The notes under the pieces were generated by a model that saw only the letters and a program-made list of their open reading frames with translations, searched no databases and was not told where the DNA came from. A stretch of DNA of 64,000 nt from positions 1,612,001 through 1,676,000 of the forward strand of contig WTXG01000001.1 in NCBI GenBank assembly GCA_022496185.1, given 5' to 3'. The first letter of the stretch is position 1. Each line of letters opens with the position of its first letter. Of this stretch, positions 12,311-24,299 are shown in pieces. The DNA comes from Multifurca ochricompacta (taxonomy: Eukaryota; Basidiomycota; Agaricomycetes; Russulales; Russulaceae). Position numbers and translations under genes: made by a program.

Positions 12311-12511
12311 TATACGTCTGTATTCTTTTATCCCTCGTCGTACGTCACGATACCCTCGATGTTCTCGTATCTTGCTTATATGGACATGACATGGCAGAGA
12401 AATTATTTTGTAGTCGTCATCATTTGTAACTGTATTCCCCTCCCCTTCCTCCATACATTCATCACATGATCTTTAACTACCTCTCTGCTTCGCTGCTGAC
12501 ACAAGTTGCTA

Positions 12512-13437
12512 TGGCTCCTCCATCTCTCCCCTGCCCCCGCCCCCAGACTGGCCAATCCCAACTTTTAGCCTGCGAATCGACGACTTGTCTCATTTAGGAG
12601 TCAAGCTCTTTTTTGACAATGTCGATCCAATTCGACTCATGCGCGATGCTACACTCGCTGTCTTTCAATGGTTGTACGTAACAACGGACAAGGCACCAAA
12701 ACAGTGAGTGGCTGTGAGTACCACAAGCACAATGGATGTTGGTCGCCAACCGTATTGACAGTGTACAGACCATACTTCTTGTCCTTCGCCCTATGGAAGG
12801 TGTGGCCTATACTACTGGCTCGGAAACAGCGAAAGAAATCCATCTGGCGTGTCAGCACATCGTGAATTGTGCGGATCGTTGCTCAGATGAGGTCCACGGT
12901 GTTGTGATCCATGAGGTCGTGCATTGTTATCAGTACAATGGCCAGGATGCTTGCCCAGGTGGCCTTATCGAAGGCATAGCAGGTCCATCCACTATCACCG
13001 TTTTGAGCTCGGGAGCCTTATTAACAGTTGCACACTATCTCGCAGATTGGGTTCGCCTTCGTTCCGGTTTCATACCCCCACATTGGAGTCCCGGCGGGAG
13101 TAGCTGGGATGCGGGTTATCATGTCACTGCCTACTTTTTGCAATGGCTAACCGAAAGGTATGGAGAAGGTACGGTTCAGGAAATAAATGGGTTGATGAAA
13201 GACGCCCCGTATGATGAATGTATTTTCAAGACTGTGACAGGCCGTAAGGTCAACAAACTCTGGAAGCTTTACAAGGAATACCTTGGCGAGGGTGGTGCTG
13301 GGTTGTCCACTGGCCAAGGATTGCTAATGACCGCTCCTTCCGATGGTGACATTACAAGATTGGGACTTGCAGGTGGGACCGTTACCCACGATTACCTCGA
13401 CCAGTACAGGCTAGATCCAGGACTTAGTACAATGTAG
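12512..13437 (+). CDS. plant basic-secretory-protein-like peptidase (start uncertain)
   Basis: BSP family (peptidase of plants and bacteria, PF04450 type), a putative zinc metalloprotease. The conserved core reads WPIPTFSLRIDDLSH, FDNVDPIRLMRDA, then VVIHEVVHCYQYNGQ with the HEXXH motif (about 12910-12945), ACPGGLIEGIA and DWVRLRSGFIPPHW. Introns are at about 12703-12770 (GTGAGT..CAG) and 12983-13045. The second has a weak donor (GTCCAT) but is required to join EGIA to DWVRL. No signal peptide is evident. The only plausible ATG (12512, MAPPSLPCPRP) is out of frame with the WPIPTF core by one base at the C run 12540-12544. A further 5' exon is the alternative. Confidence 0.8.
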
Positions 13438-13504
13438 TAGGAGACAGCAATCATACAATAATAGTGAGCAGCAAATAACTGATAGTGATTTGAGTGGAAA
13501 CGGA

Positions 13505-16500
13505 TCATCCCATTTCCTCCTCAAGCTCCCGAGCTAAGAAGTCGTCGTCATCGTCATCGTCGTCGTCGTCGTCGTCGCCGCCGCCAAACACACTTTCGTC
13601 TTCACTGCCTTCATCCTCCTCGTTCTCACTGCGAGAACTGGACATCGTTGGAAGCGGGGGTGGCACCAGCTCTTCTGAAGAGATGGATTCTTTGAGCTTG
13701 GACGCGTTCTGTCGATCTTTGGCAAGTTTCTTGCGTTTGGACAATGGGGAACGAAGAAAATCTTCGTCGCTGGCATTTAAACCAGCCTCGGATGGAGTCA
13801 AGCTTCGCAACCGTTTGCGTGTAGTTCGTGGGGTAGAGGTCACGCTTAAAATCGCGAGCTCTTGGCCTGAACACTTATAAAGGGAATGAAGTGGCGCACC
13901 TGCCAATGCCCTTTGTTTCATCTCTCGTGCCTCGTTCATTCTTACTCGCATTTCCAATCGTACGGCTCGTACCCTTTGCGCTCACACCGTCGTTGTCACC
14001 TTCATCATCCTCATACTCCTCGCCTTCCTCATCCCCACTTGCTAAGAACTCCCGCAGCTCCTCATCAACATCTTCCCACGAAAGCGACAGTTCTAGATTT
14101 CGTGACTCCTCCGAAATGCGTTTCAAGTCGTCCAGCTCGTCTTCATTGACTGTAACGTCCTCCGGTTCTATTCCTTGGGCAGCTGCCACAGAGCCACCCT
14201 TCTGAGATCCTGGTAAGACGTCCCAGTCATCTGCGTCAGGCTCCGGGTCAGACGAAATCTGATGAGCGTCAGGCGGCGCCGGAGAACTCGCCGTATCCGG
14301 CGCACTGGCATTCGAGGACCACGGTTCATCCAGGAGGTACGGCGTCTCGTCTTGACGCTTCCAACGGGCGATAGAGTCGGTGAACCAAGCGAACCATACT
14401 GTCTTTATGTTACCACGCTTGCGCGCCTGGTCAATTTTTGCGGTGCCTCGCTGTCATCGGATTAGAGATGGTTGCGATACGTGCCGAAAGGGAGGGGACT
14501 TGCCTTCGCCGCTACGAGGTGCGTTACCTCGCTAGACAGCTCTGTATGGCAATTAGCGCCGAAGGCTTCAGCCAAATTCCATATGTCTGTAGATTCTGGC
14601 CTAGTGTCTAGCGGGATCACGCTGGAGAAGAGTATGTGCAGGCCATCAAATGTTTGTAACCTAAGCCCTGGAATAATAATCTACAGAACGTGAACACACC
14701 TATGTGTGCACTGAGGCAAATGCACTCACCCGAACATCATAAAGTATGGAAGGCGAAGGCTGTGCTTTACTCAGAGACTTGGTTCTCTTGCCCCTTTCGG
14801 GTAGTCTGATGTCATATGCTTCGAAAAACGTTTGGTGGACAACATCCAGAAGCTGGAAGTCTTTCAGATGTCCGCCAGTCTCCGAAAAAGATGCAACGGA
14901 CCCGCTTAACTCGTTGAAGCTCGGTATCGTCGTTCTTGAGTAAAGCCTTACGATGATGCTTTTCCCCAGAGGATTCAAGTGCCCCTGAAACGCTCTCGCT
15001 TTGACCGAATGCAGCTTCAGTTGCTGTCGCCGGGAGTTCCACGACACGTTGGCCATTGACCGCTTCTTGCAACTCCTCTTGAAGTTTAGCCAAGGGACGT
15101 TCTTCCACTTGTGCTTCAAGGGCCAGAGAGTTACGAGCTATCATCTCTTTCTGTAGGACCTCTTCGGCGACCAGTTCGTCGGTTGGGGGCGCACCGACGG
15201 TACCCAGCTGGGAAACACTTGCAGCAGGATCCGGAGTGGGAGATGAGAGTATAGATTCTGAGTTGGCCTGAGGCAGTCGACTAGATGAGAGCGGTGGCAT
15301 TGGGGGGATAGCGGATGTTGATGCGTCTACTTTGGGAAGAAATGCAGAGTTGATATCACCTATCCCGACGAAAAAGTCGTCTAAGGATACATTAACGACA
15401 GGATGAGCTTAGAAGGAAAGAACTCTGACATGGAATGACTTTCACAAGATTAGGGCACCATTCCCACACATCTGCACGATCATCAATGATGACGACCATA
15501 GACGTGTCTACTGGAAATAGCCGCTGCAAGCTCTTCTGCGTAAGACCTTGCATGCGTGTCAAGTGGGAGACTAAGATGTTCAAATATCACACCTACTCCC
15601 GCTTTCGTCACGACTCAAGACCCGACCGCCGAAAAACTTCCCATCGGGATCAATGGCCTTACAGACTTCCTCGGCGTAAGCACGCGTGCCCATAGTATAA
15701 ACATGCATTTCATACTTGGCCGCCACATTGCTGAGGAAGTCTTGCCATCCTGGACTTAAGCACCATAGAAGTCAGTGAGAGAAGAACGTATGAGATAGAG
15801 GCATACCGAGGTTTGACGTAGTAGAGACATCCCTGGGTCTCGACTGCCTTCTCTTTGCCCTTCGATTTGCGTGTGTCATACCCGGGTGGGACACCGAAGG
15901 ACTCAGGACTGAGTCGAAACTTCTTGACATCTTTCAATGCTTCCCAATTAGGGTTCACTTCATCAATTTCATCTTGACTTGACCCATCCGGATCGCTTTC
16001 ACCTCTCTTTTCCCTGGAAGAATGCGTTTTACAGGCGTGGCGCGCCTCCCAGGCTTCGCCCTCAGCGATCCAATCGCCTACGGTGGGGTCGACAGTAGCA
16101 TGCACAATAGTTTGATCAAGGTCAACAATAAGTGAGAGCTTGCGACTCTTAAGAAGGTGTTCGGCTGTCTCTTGCGCGATGCGCTGCGCTTCCTCGAGAG
16201 AAACCTTTGGACCATTGGCGGAATGTGTCATCTGAATCGACGCCCGCGCCTCATTGGAAAAACCGGTGTAGTTGGACCTGTTTTCAATGAACGTTGACAA
16301 AATATATGCGATGATGACTGTACGTACTGAGTCATATCCTTGCCACATAACGCACATAGACCACCCATCTGTATGCCATGCTTGCAGGGCTCGGAGATAT
16401 AAAGCACAGCTTTCTCGACGCCGGTAATAAGGTCATGTTCCCTGACGCACCATCTCTCGATAATGCCTTCGACTGGACAATCCCATGTACCAAACAGAAC

Positions 16501-16662
16501 CTGTGCGCGCTCGCCAGGTTCGGATGGTTGAGATGTGAATGAATATGTCAATAGCGGAGAGCCAGGATGAACAAGGTCTGATGTCTTGGCCTGAAATTTG
16601 ATGACCTTCACGGGAAACGGAGTTCCAGGCGGTAGAAAAATTTGTGAAGAAGATGATGACAT
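13505..16662 (-). CDS. FCP1: RNA polymerase II CTD phosphatase FCP1
   Basis: Nuclear phosphatase that dephosphorylates the Rpb1 C-terminal repeats so polymerase can be recycled. It starts MSSSSSQIFLPPG at 16662, followed by a beta-rich N-terminal region with a CX2C pair (GGLCALCGKDMT). The FCP homology domain carries the DXDXT catalytic motif LIVDLDQTIVHATVD (about 16110) and a distal VVIIDDRADVWEWCPNL (about 15470). A BRCT domain follows at about 14400-14850 (TELSSEVTHLVA, KTVWFAWFTDSIARW). The tail is acidic with a run of about twelve Asp. Around eight exons; an 84-nt intron near 13900-13990 explains a change of frame there. It is divergent from TPD3. Confidence 0.93.
13539..13583. repeat. 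GTC/ATC trinucleotide tract coding for poly-Asp
   Basis: Near-perfect GTC/ATC triplets inside the last FCP1 exon encode an Asp run on the minus strand. Fungal FCP1 tails are acidic, so this is probably tolerated coding sequence that can vary in length. Confidence 0.8.
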
Positions 16663-17169
16663 TCCTCACAAAAGCTCGAAGGAGGCGGTCGGAAGGGAGT
16701 GTGGTATGTGTGCGTGACCGGAGAGAGTAGTTGTAGTTAAAGTAAATCAATTATTTTAGGGGATTTTCTTCTTTTTTTTAAAAAAAAAAAACAAAAACAA
16801 AAACAAAAACAAAAAACATTAAATTCATCATCTATCCACAAATATAATTGAATTGAATATGAACTGAACATATTATTTATTGGCGGGTGTAGACTGGTGG
16901 TACGCGGTTCTACCTGCGGCCGTTGTCTGCTGTCTGCTGCGTCTAGTCCTTGACTTGAAATAGAATAGGAAACCGTACAATTGAAACCTGGTTCAAGCTT
17001 GATACTCACTCACACTCTTCTCTCAAACCCGGTTACTGCTACTCTATTAGCTTTCATACCCCCTTCATATCGTGCCAGCAGTATTTTTGCGTGTGTTATT
17101 CCGTGGAATCTTAAAATCGCTTGACCCAAACATGCTGATTGAATAAAAGACAGTCCCGCAAAACAAAGC
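16663..17169. promoter_or_regulatory. divergent promoter region FCP1 / TPD3
   Basis: About 500 nt between two divergent starts without coding sequence. It contains an A-rich tract at about 16777-16818 made of a poly-A run followed by CAAAAA units, a possible nucleosome-depleted element. No specific factor site can be called. Confidence 0.55.
16777..16818. repeat. poly(A)/(CAAAAA) tract
   Basis: A run of T followed by a 12-base A run and four or more CAAAAA units in the FCP1/TPD3 promoter region. Low-complexity DNA with no coding role. Confidence 0.8.
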
Positions 17170-19364
17170 ATGGATCCAGGACTCGGCGCCGATGAGGTAT
17201 TCCACTCTCTATCCCCCCACAGAAGGGCATGTAAACCCTTTTAATACCATCTTAGATCACTCCAATTGCGTTGCTCATGGATGAGCTACGTTCCGAGGAT
17301 GTCCAGCTACGACTAAATGCTATCCGCCGTGTGTCTACGATAGCGCTCGCCCTAGGCCCTGATCGTGCACGAGACGAGCTTATCCCTTTCCTTCAAGACT
17401 CCGTGGACGACGAGGATGAAATTCTTTTAGCACTTGCAGATGAACTGGGAAAGAACTTTGAGGAGTACATCGGGGGAAATGAGTACGCTCATGTACTACT
17501 CGGGCCATTGGAGAACCTCTCTGCAGTTGAGGAAACTTTGGTCAGAGACAAGGCATGCTCCGCTCTATAGTTTAGTTGGAATTTCCGAGCTCATTGCACG
17601 CGTTAAACGCGTTGCAGGCCGCAGAATCTATTACCAGGATCGCTGCTGTCCTCACGCCGCAGCAGATCGAGCAGTATTACATCCCTCTCCTCACCCGACT
17701 ATCTCATGGCGAGTGGTTTACATCTCGCACGTCATCGGCTGCATTGTATGCTCCTGTATACTCCAAAGTATCTCAAGGCATTCAAGAGGAGTTGCGGAAA
17801 GGCTTCGCTGCTCTTGGCTCGGACGACACACCGATGGTCCGACGAGCGGCCGCGAAATGGCTGGGAGTGAGCCTTAGTTCTCATCTCTAGGGTTGTCGCC
17901 TGCTGATTGAGCGACTCAGGCCTTCGCGAAGAACCTTTCCAAGCAGCATATTTTATCAGATGGGCTTTCCATATATCGCCGCCTTCAAGCTGATGACCAA
18001 GACTCTGTGCGGCTATTGACAGTCGAAGATTTGGTTGTTATCGCTCAGCAACTTTCCCCGCCCGAGGTAAAAGAGCAACTGCTGAAGCAGATCAGACAAA
18101 GTGTCACGGACAAAAGTTGGAGGGTGCGATACATGGCTGCCAACCACTTCAATGCAGTAAGCTAGTGCCACCGTCGATTCACCTTCGTACTTGACTTACC
18201 GTATTTAGTTATCCGAGGCTGTTGGAGTGGAGCTCGTGAGGGAGGAGCTCGTGAACCATTATGTCCAGCTACTGAAAGATAATGAAGCAGAAGTCCGCAC
18301 AGCCGCAGCGGGGCAAATTCCAGGTATTCGCCAAAGAGCATCTAGTTCCCCGTAGTGTTTTTTAAACGTTTTCTTCGAAGGGTTTTCAAAGTTACTGGAG
18401 CCGGAAGTCGTCATTGCTCGCATAGTACCCTTCGTTCGCGATCTCTGTCAAGACAGCTCCCAACATGTCCGGGCTGCCCTTGCAAATCAGATCACGGGGC
18501 TTGCGCCTCTACTCGGTCATGGTCCCACCATCGAACACCTTCTTCAACTTTTCTTGCATCTCTTGAAAGACGAATTCCCCGAGGTTCGACTTAACATCAT
18601 CAGCAAGCTCGAGCAGGTCAACAACGGTATGTCTATGTCCTCCCCAAGCACCGATACCTGTCGCGTTGAGAAATTCTGAACCTGTGGTCCTCTCAGTCAT
18701 AGGTATCCAACTACTGGCCGACAGCCTCTTACCGGCCATCGTTGAGCTTGCCGAGGATAAGTCATGGCGTGTACGACAGGCCATCATTGAGTATATCCCT
18801 CTACTGGCCACGCAATTAGGCAAAGCGTTCTTCGATGAACAACTCGCAAACCTTTGTATGTCATGGTTGGGTGATACCGTATACAGCATTCGGGAGGCTG
18901 CGACCATCAATCTGAAGAAATTAACAGAAGTATTCGGTGTGGACTGGGCTAGAACGCAGATCGTGCCGAAGGTGGTTAACATGGGATCGCATCCCAATTA
19001 CCTTTATCGGATGACCACTGTCCAAGCAATCGGAGTACGTCTTCTGAATCTTGCGCGATTACCCTCGTATACATGATTGGCTTTCCAGACAATTGCACCT
19101 TCTCTGAACATCGATATTGTCTGCGACGAGATAATTGACGCGCTTCTGCATCTCGCTACCGACCCAATTCCGAATATCCGCTTTAACGTTGCAAAGTCTT
19201 TGGAGGTTGTTGCGACCACGTATGGGAAGACAAAGGAGGGCAAAGAGCTTGCACAGCAAAAAGTTGTTCCCGTTTTGGAGGAGCTTAAAGCCGATCAGGA
19301 CGCGGATGTCCGCTATTTTGCCACACTCGCGTCCCAAAGGGCGCTCGTGGCGATGCAAGGCTGA
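17170..19364 (+). CDS. TPD3: PP2A scaffold subunit A (TPD3/PR65)
   Basis: HEAT-repeat scaffold holding the catalytic and regulatory subunits of protein phosphatase 2A. It starts MDPGLGADE at 17170, and an intron joins this to [24 protein letters not shown] repeats follow: [89 protein letters not shown] and [14 protein letters not shown]. It ends at VAMQG. Eight or so exons. The intron after LVRDK (17553-17617) appears to use a GC donor, because no GT donor keeps VRDK joined to [12 protein letters not shown]. Length (about 600 residues) and order fit PR65. Confidence 0.95.
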
Positions 19365-19859
19365 GGTGTGACTCTCGGGATGATATCTTAAAATGGTTGA
19401 GGTCATTGACTGAAATACATGTAGCCGGACATCTCGCGGATCGTTATAGTGGTAGGAGCTGGGACGTCTGCGCATGTTCCATTAGCTTTTCCTTTACGAG
19501 CGAAGGTAATAATGATGTACAATTGTTCCTAACAAACATGAGGAGAGGAGGGAATAAGAATCAACATGACTTGTCAAACTGCATTTTTCGGAACTGTCGG
19601 AAGCGATAAATTGAGATGTGGGGATTTATCGCCCGAGGACGGGAAAGGACGGAAGGACGGAAGAGAGCGGATTGGCGGATTAGCCATTTATCGGGGGTTC
19701 GGGTCAATCCCGAGCCTAATTGCTGGTACCGGGTACCGGGAAAAAAGGAAGGAAAAGAAAAGAAAAAGAAACTCGTAGCAGCATACAGTTACACACACAA
19801 TATGATGTTGATCTATAAGCTATAGTTACACTCCTTCACTCCTTCAATCTAAAACCTCC
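19365..19859. other. intergenic region TPD3 / Zn2Cys6 regulator
   Basis: About 495 nt. It contains the TPD3 3' end, a doubled GGTACCGGGTACCGGG element near 19725-19740, a purine-rich stretch (GAAAAAAGGAAGG..) to about 19770, and a pyrimidine-rich leader before the next start. No gene seen. Confidence 0.5.
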
Positions 19860-22800
19860 ATGTCATTGGTACTTGAACCTGAAATATCTGACGACGAACA
19901 ACTTCCTATTGAAGTATCTAATAGGAAAAGAAGTAGCAGAGGTAAATACAATCCTTCCCACTTTACGTACTCATATTTTCTCTCTTCCATTAGCCTGTGA
20001 TCAGTGCCGGAAAACTAAGAGTAAATGCGAGAGGTTCAAGAGCGATGACGAGCCTTGTAAAAGCTGTTTAGCAGCTGGTACAGGTACTTGCATCTCCACC
20101 CTTTTCTTACCCTCTGTGTGCTGTGGACGCTTATTTAATTCGTCAGCTTGCACATTCTTAGGTATTAATACGCACAATCCTTTTTCTCACTTCCCTTCAT
20201 AACGGCCCTATCTTATAGGCCCAAGTTTCAAGCGTGGTCCTCCAAAGGGTTATATCCACGCTATCGAGCAAAGATGGCATCAGGTTGAGTCTGTCCTGGG
20301 CGCAATCCTCGCATCGACAGACCCAAATGTGCAAGTCCTCATTAACAATCTACGAAAGGATGACCTCGCACGCGACATCCTTAGCAGAGTAGACTCAGGA
20401 CCTTTCGTGGGTATTGCATTATACTCTTGCTCGCCCCCTCCCGCGTTGCCATCTTCACATGACATTGAACGGCTCACGCCACACAGGGCCCGACAGGTCG
20501 ACTCAATCTCTCCGCCGCTATGACAAAAGAAGATTTCTTTGCATCCATAATGAATAATGACGCTCAGCATCCCCGTGATCCGTCTCGCCCTAAGCGGCAA
20601 TCCCGAATGTCGCGCGAGATCGTCTCTTCGAGTATGTTATGACTAAAACTGCTGGCGGCGTTGTTGCCAATCATATCTCTATAGATAACTCGATGCTCGT
20701 TACGCCAACCCTGGAATGGCAGGATCACCTCTCGAGTTGTTATGCTCTGACGGATAAGCCAAAGACTGTGGCAGCTTCTAGTCCTTTTGTCTCATCTTTG
20801 AATGCCAGCGGTCAACCATCCCCCCAACGCCGCCGTTTGGATAAGGTTTCTGCCACCTCACCGGACTGGGAGCGTTTGTATAAGCTCGATCCTGCCTCTG
20901 GTGAGTGTGATCAACAAGCGTCGGCCTTGGTCAGTTTCCTCAGACATTTTTCAAAACCAGAGTCCGACGACACTGATGATGCTGCATCCATGGTTGGAGA
21001 ATTGTCCCTTGACGAGAACAAGGAGGTATGTTTGTGCCACATGAAATTTGAGGCAACTTAGCATTAGTTCTCACTGCAGGTGCGATATCATGGCCTCATC
21101 AGCGGTCTACATTTGCTATCCCAAGCCGATCGCACAGACGAACGCAGGGTTGGGGGGGTCTGGTGGGTTAACTATCGAATCACACTAAACGGACTAATCA
21201 CGTTCACAGGAACTTGCCCATGGCACGCGTCTGGCCTCCCGCTGTGAATCAGTTCATACCGGAGGAGAACGTTGATGTCACGATGCCACCTTTGGATGTG
21301 CAGCGTCATTTATTAGACCTGTATTTTGTTTATGTACACCCGGTGTTCCCTGTCATCCATAAGTCGCTCTTCTGGAAGGACTATGAAGTGACGTGAGTGT
21401 GGGATTCCCTGGTAAAGCTGATGGTGAAGTTAATCAATTTACAGGCATTCGTCAGTCTTGCTTGTTTGTGAGGCGAGAATCCCAGTGCTGACATGGATCC
21501 AGTTTTTTGGGTAGTTCTCTGCGTGAACGACCGCACATCTCGAATCTATTACTCCTCTCAATGTTTGCAATCGCTGCCCGGTATGATCAAGCTGGGGCAC
21601 CTCCGCCCGACTCGGGAAACCTTTGGGAAGCCGGGCTGGATCATATGGTACAAGCGAGGGAAGTGTTAAGTATGCTATTTTGCGCCTATCCAGCTCTCCG
21701 GAAAATATGTTTACAGTGGTCCAGACCGCGTTTACCACTATTCCAGAGGGACAACGTGTCAAGCCTTGTTGCTCCTAGGGATGCGGGAGTTTGGGATCGG
21801 TACGCAATTTCAACTGGTAATCACCAAACTCCAATTCCGAAAAATCTATAGGTCAAATGGAGCATGGTTGGCTGTACACAGGTGGGCAACATACAAGTCT
21901 GTCTCAAACGAATATTTTACCGATACCCCCTCTCATCAGGGATGGCATTTCGTATGGTGCGTCATTAGGCATGGTAGTAGTTTGAATGAAGGTTTTCCCA
22001 ACGCCGAGAATGGCTTCAGGCACAGGACCTTGGTCTCCATCGCGATGCAGCGAACTGGCAGATGAATGGTAGGAATATGTTCAGTACTCAAGAATTGCAG
22101 GCGAGAAAGCAGATATGGTGGGCATGTAATAGGGCGGATAAGTACGTGGAGCCTGAATCTTTTCTACATCCGTCTTATGAGAGGGCGTGCAGATATACCG
22201 CAATATATATGGGCCGGCCCCCGTCTATCTCGGAGTGGCACTTCGATGCCCCGCCACCTGAGGTGAAAATTCGTTGCATGACCTCCTGAAATCGTGTCTG
22301 ATTCTGATTCTGATTCTGATTATTCTTATCGGGCGGGTATAGGTTGAGGCGGAAGAGCTATGGGCGCCGCACAGTTCAGACCCCGCGTCCATTGATTTCA
22401 AACCTGTCCCCGACCGTTTGATGATCACCTTTCGCAGAATGACAAAGCTTTGTGCGTTACGCGTTTACCCAGTCGCCAGTCCAAACCATTTCCTGATCTC
22501 TCGGTATCTAATACAGGTATAATAATAGGGAACGTAATTAATCGGATTTATCCCGTCCACCCACCATCACATTCCGTGAAACGTAGTGCCCTGGCTGAGC
22601 TTGAGGCGCAACTGGACCAGTGGTACGCGGAGCTTCCTGACTCCCTTGCATTTGACCCGGCAAGCTCGCGATCGATACCACCTCCAAATGTGATGCTTAT
22701 GCACGCGACATATTGGAATACCGTGCTCCTTCTTAATCGGTGTTTGTGAGTACCGTACCTGATCTCAGACTTGATTATTCATACCTTCATTCTTCATTCA

Positions 22801-23893
22801 TTCTTCATAACACAAGCATTCCAAAATGGAGACCAACGCAGTAAGTTCTTTACTACCAACCACCACCAGCAGCTTTATCCATTTATTTATTCGCAGCTCC
22901 CGACATACTTCGAATGGCACACGAGAGTCAGATGCTTTGGCTCTCAAGTCGTTTGACGTATGCCAATCTGCTGCATTACATATCACATCGTTATGTGAGC
23001 GTGCATTCTTAGTAGCCCCCAATTAATCACTAAACTAGGGTTCGTAGTCGTTGCGTATCGGTCGCAATTCGGTCTAAGCCGTGGTGCGCTTTTGGTCACA
23101 CAACATCTATTTTCGGCCGGGTAAATGTCACGTGTCATCACGCGATTGCCGTCTGCTGATTTTTTTCAACTTGAAACTTGAGGGTTATGCATGTTGTCAC
23201 TCGTATGTTCGCCGTGCAGGTGCAGAGGCGGGGGTTGATCCTTTAAATATAGTGACCATGCGGCCGTCGAACGTACAAGCTTCTGTCGCTTTGCAGCAAA
23301 CCCTCAGTTGTCTCAAGGAAATGGGAGTAAGAGCTACCATCAGACCTGTTCATGTCGTTTATCCGTTATTGACTGATTTTACACCCTAGGTGATATGGCC
23401 CAGCGCCTTCCGAGCTTGGGAGCTTCTAGATGGTGCAAAAGTTCATGTGGACAGTGGTCTTCTCATTTCCAAATCTATGCAGCGCCACAAGCGTCCTGCG
23501 GACGATGCCTTCGGCACGGACACGGAGGATAAGAACGGAGCCGGCCCGCTCACACAGGCCTTCGATCTTGGCTCATCTGTGGGAGTGGACGTAACAGCGC
23601 AACAGGTGTCGACTGCCGAGAATCGTCTTCTTGCGCACATGCTTGGGATTGAAATCCCCGGCGTCGAGCCATCAACGTCTTATCTCCCAAGGTACGAGTG
23701 GTGGCCGCGCGACCAGACCAAGCCAACTACGCCAGACAGCTCGCAAGCAGTGTCACCGTCGCCGAGGTCAGGTTCGAACCACAGCAGCCCTGCGTCGACA
23801 ATGCCTATCCCATTTAGCTTTGACCAAACACGAAACTTCTGGGATGCACCATTACTACAAGACATGGGTGCGAATTTTGTTAGCGGCGCGTAA
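19860..23893 (+). CDS. Zn(II)2Cys6 fungal-specific transcription factor
   Basis: The start at 19860 (MSLVLEPEISDDEQ) leads over an intron into the zinc cluster ACDQCRKTKSKCERF followed by PCKSCLAAGT. Next come FKRGPPKGYIHAIEQRWHQV and a linker with KRQSRMSREIVSS. The fungal-specific regulatory domain spans about 21200-23400: PPLDVQRHLLDLYFVYVHP, FPVIHKSLFW, a middle segment with GRPPSISEW, and WPSAFRAWELLDGAKV. The Pro/Ser-rich tail ends NFVSGA at 23893. At least ten short introns. The layout resembles XlnR/acetamidase-type regulators, but I do not recognise an orthologue. One intron carries a CTGATT microsatellite at 22297-22322. Confidence 0.85.
22297..22322. repeat. CTGATT hexanucleotide microsatellite in an intron
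   Basis: Four consecutive CTGATT units lie within the intron that separates PPPEV from VEAEELWAPH in the zinc-cluster gene. Confidence 0.8.
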
Positions 23894-24299
23894 GTGGAGA
23901 AATCCTCTTTGGTGCTAACTCTCTGAGAGACATTCAAGCAGTACTATTTGGTGAAAGCCTTTCCGTCGTTGTGAAGACCTTTCGATATTTTTTTCTTCTT
24001 GTCGTATCTAGTGCTTGTACTTGTAAGCTTTCAGATTCAGATGCTGATGCTGTGTAGTTAATATATGTTGTTGTGTCACCTGTAATCAAAAACAAGATGG
24101 TATACAGCACACGAATAGAATAATATTCAAATTATTCAAATGCATAATTTCTTTCTCTACTACTTGTATAATCTCACTCACGGATTATAGAGGACGGACC
24201 GACAGCGACGGTGGTGATTACTATACAAAAACAGAATTGTGCAGGAGGTCGAAACGGGGGGTCGAAAAACAAAACTGGATCATGTACTTGCGAGTTTCA
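23894..24299. other. convergent intergenic region
   Basis: About 400 AT-rich nt between the ends of two convergent genes. No coding frame or RNA gene is recognisable; it probably holds both 3' untranslated regions. Confidence 0.55.

Noticed and set aside
13494..13880. Ser-rich plus-strand open frame
   Set aside because: It is the antisense reading of the FCP1 acidic tail triplet repeat; composition is explained by the repeat.
13870..13995. Apparent frameshift in FCP1 between the EEYEDDEGDND and APLHSLYK frames
   Set aside because: A normal intron (GTGTGAGCG..TTGGCAG, about 84 nt) joins GDNDG to APLHSLYK in frame, so no sequence error is needed.
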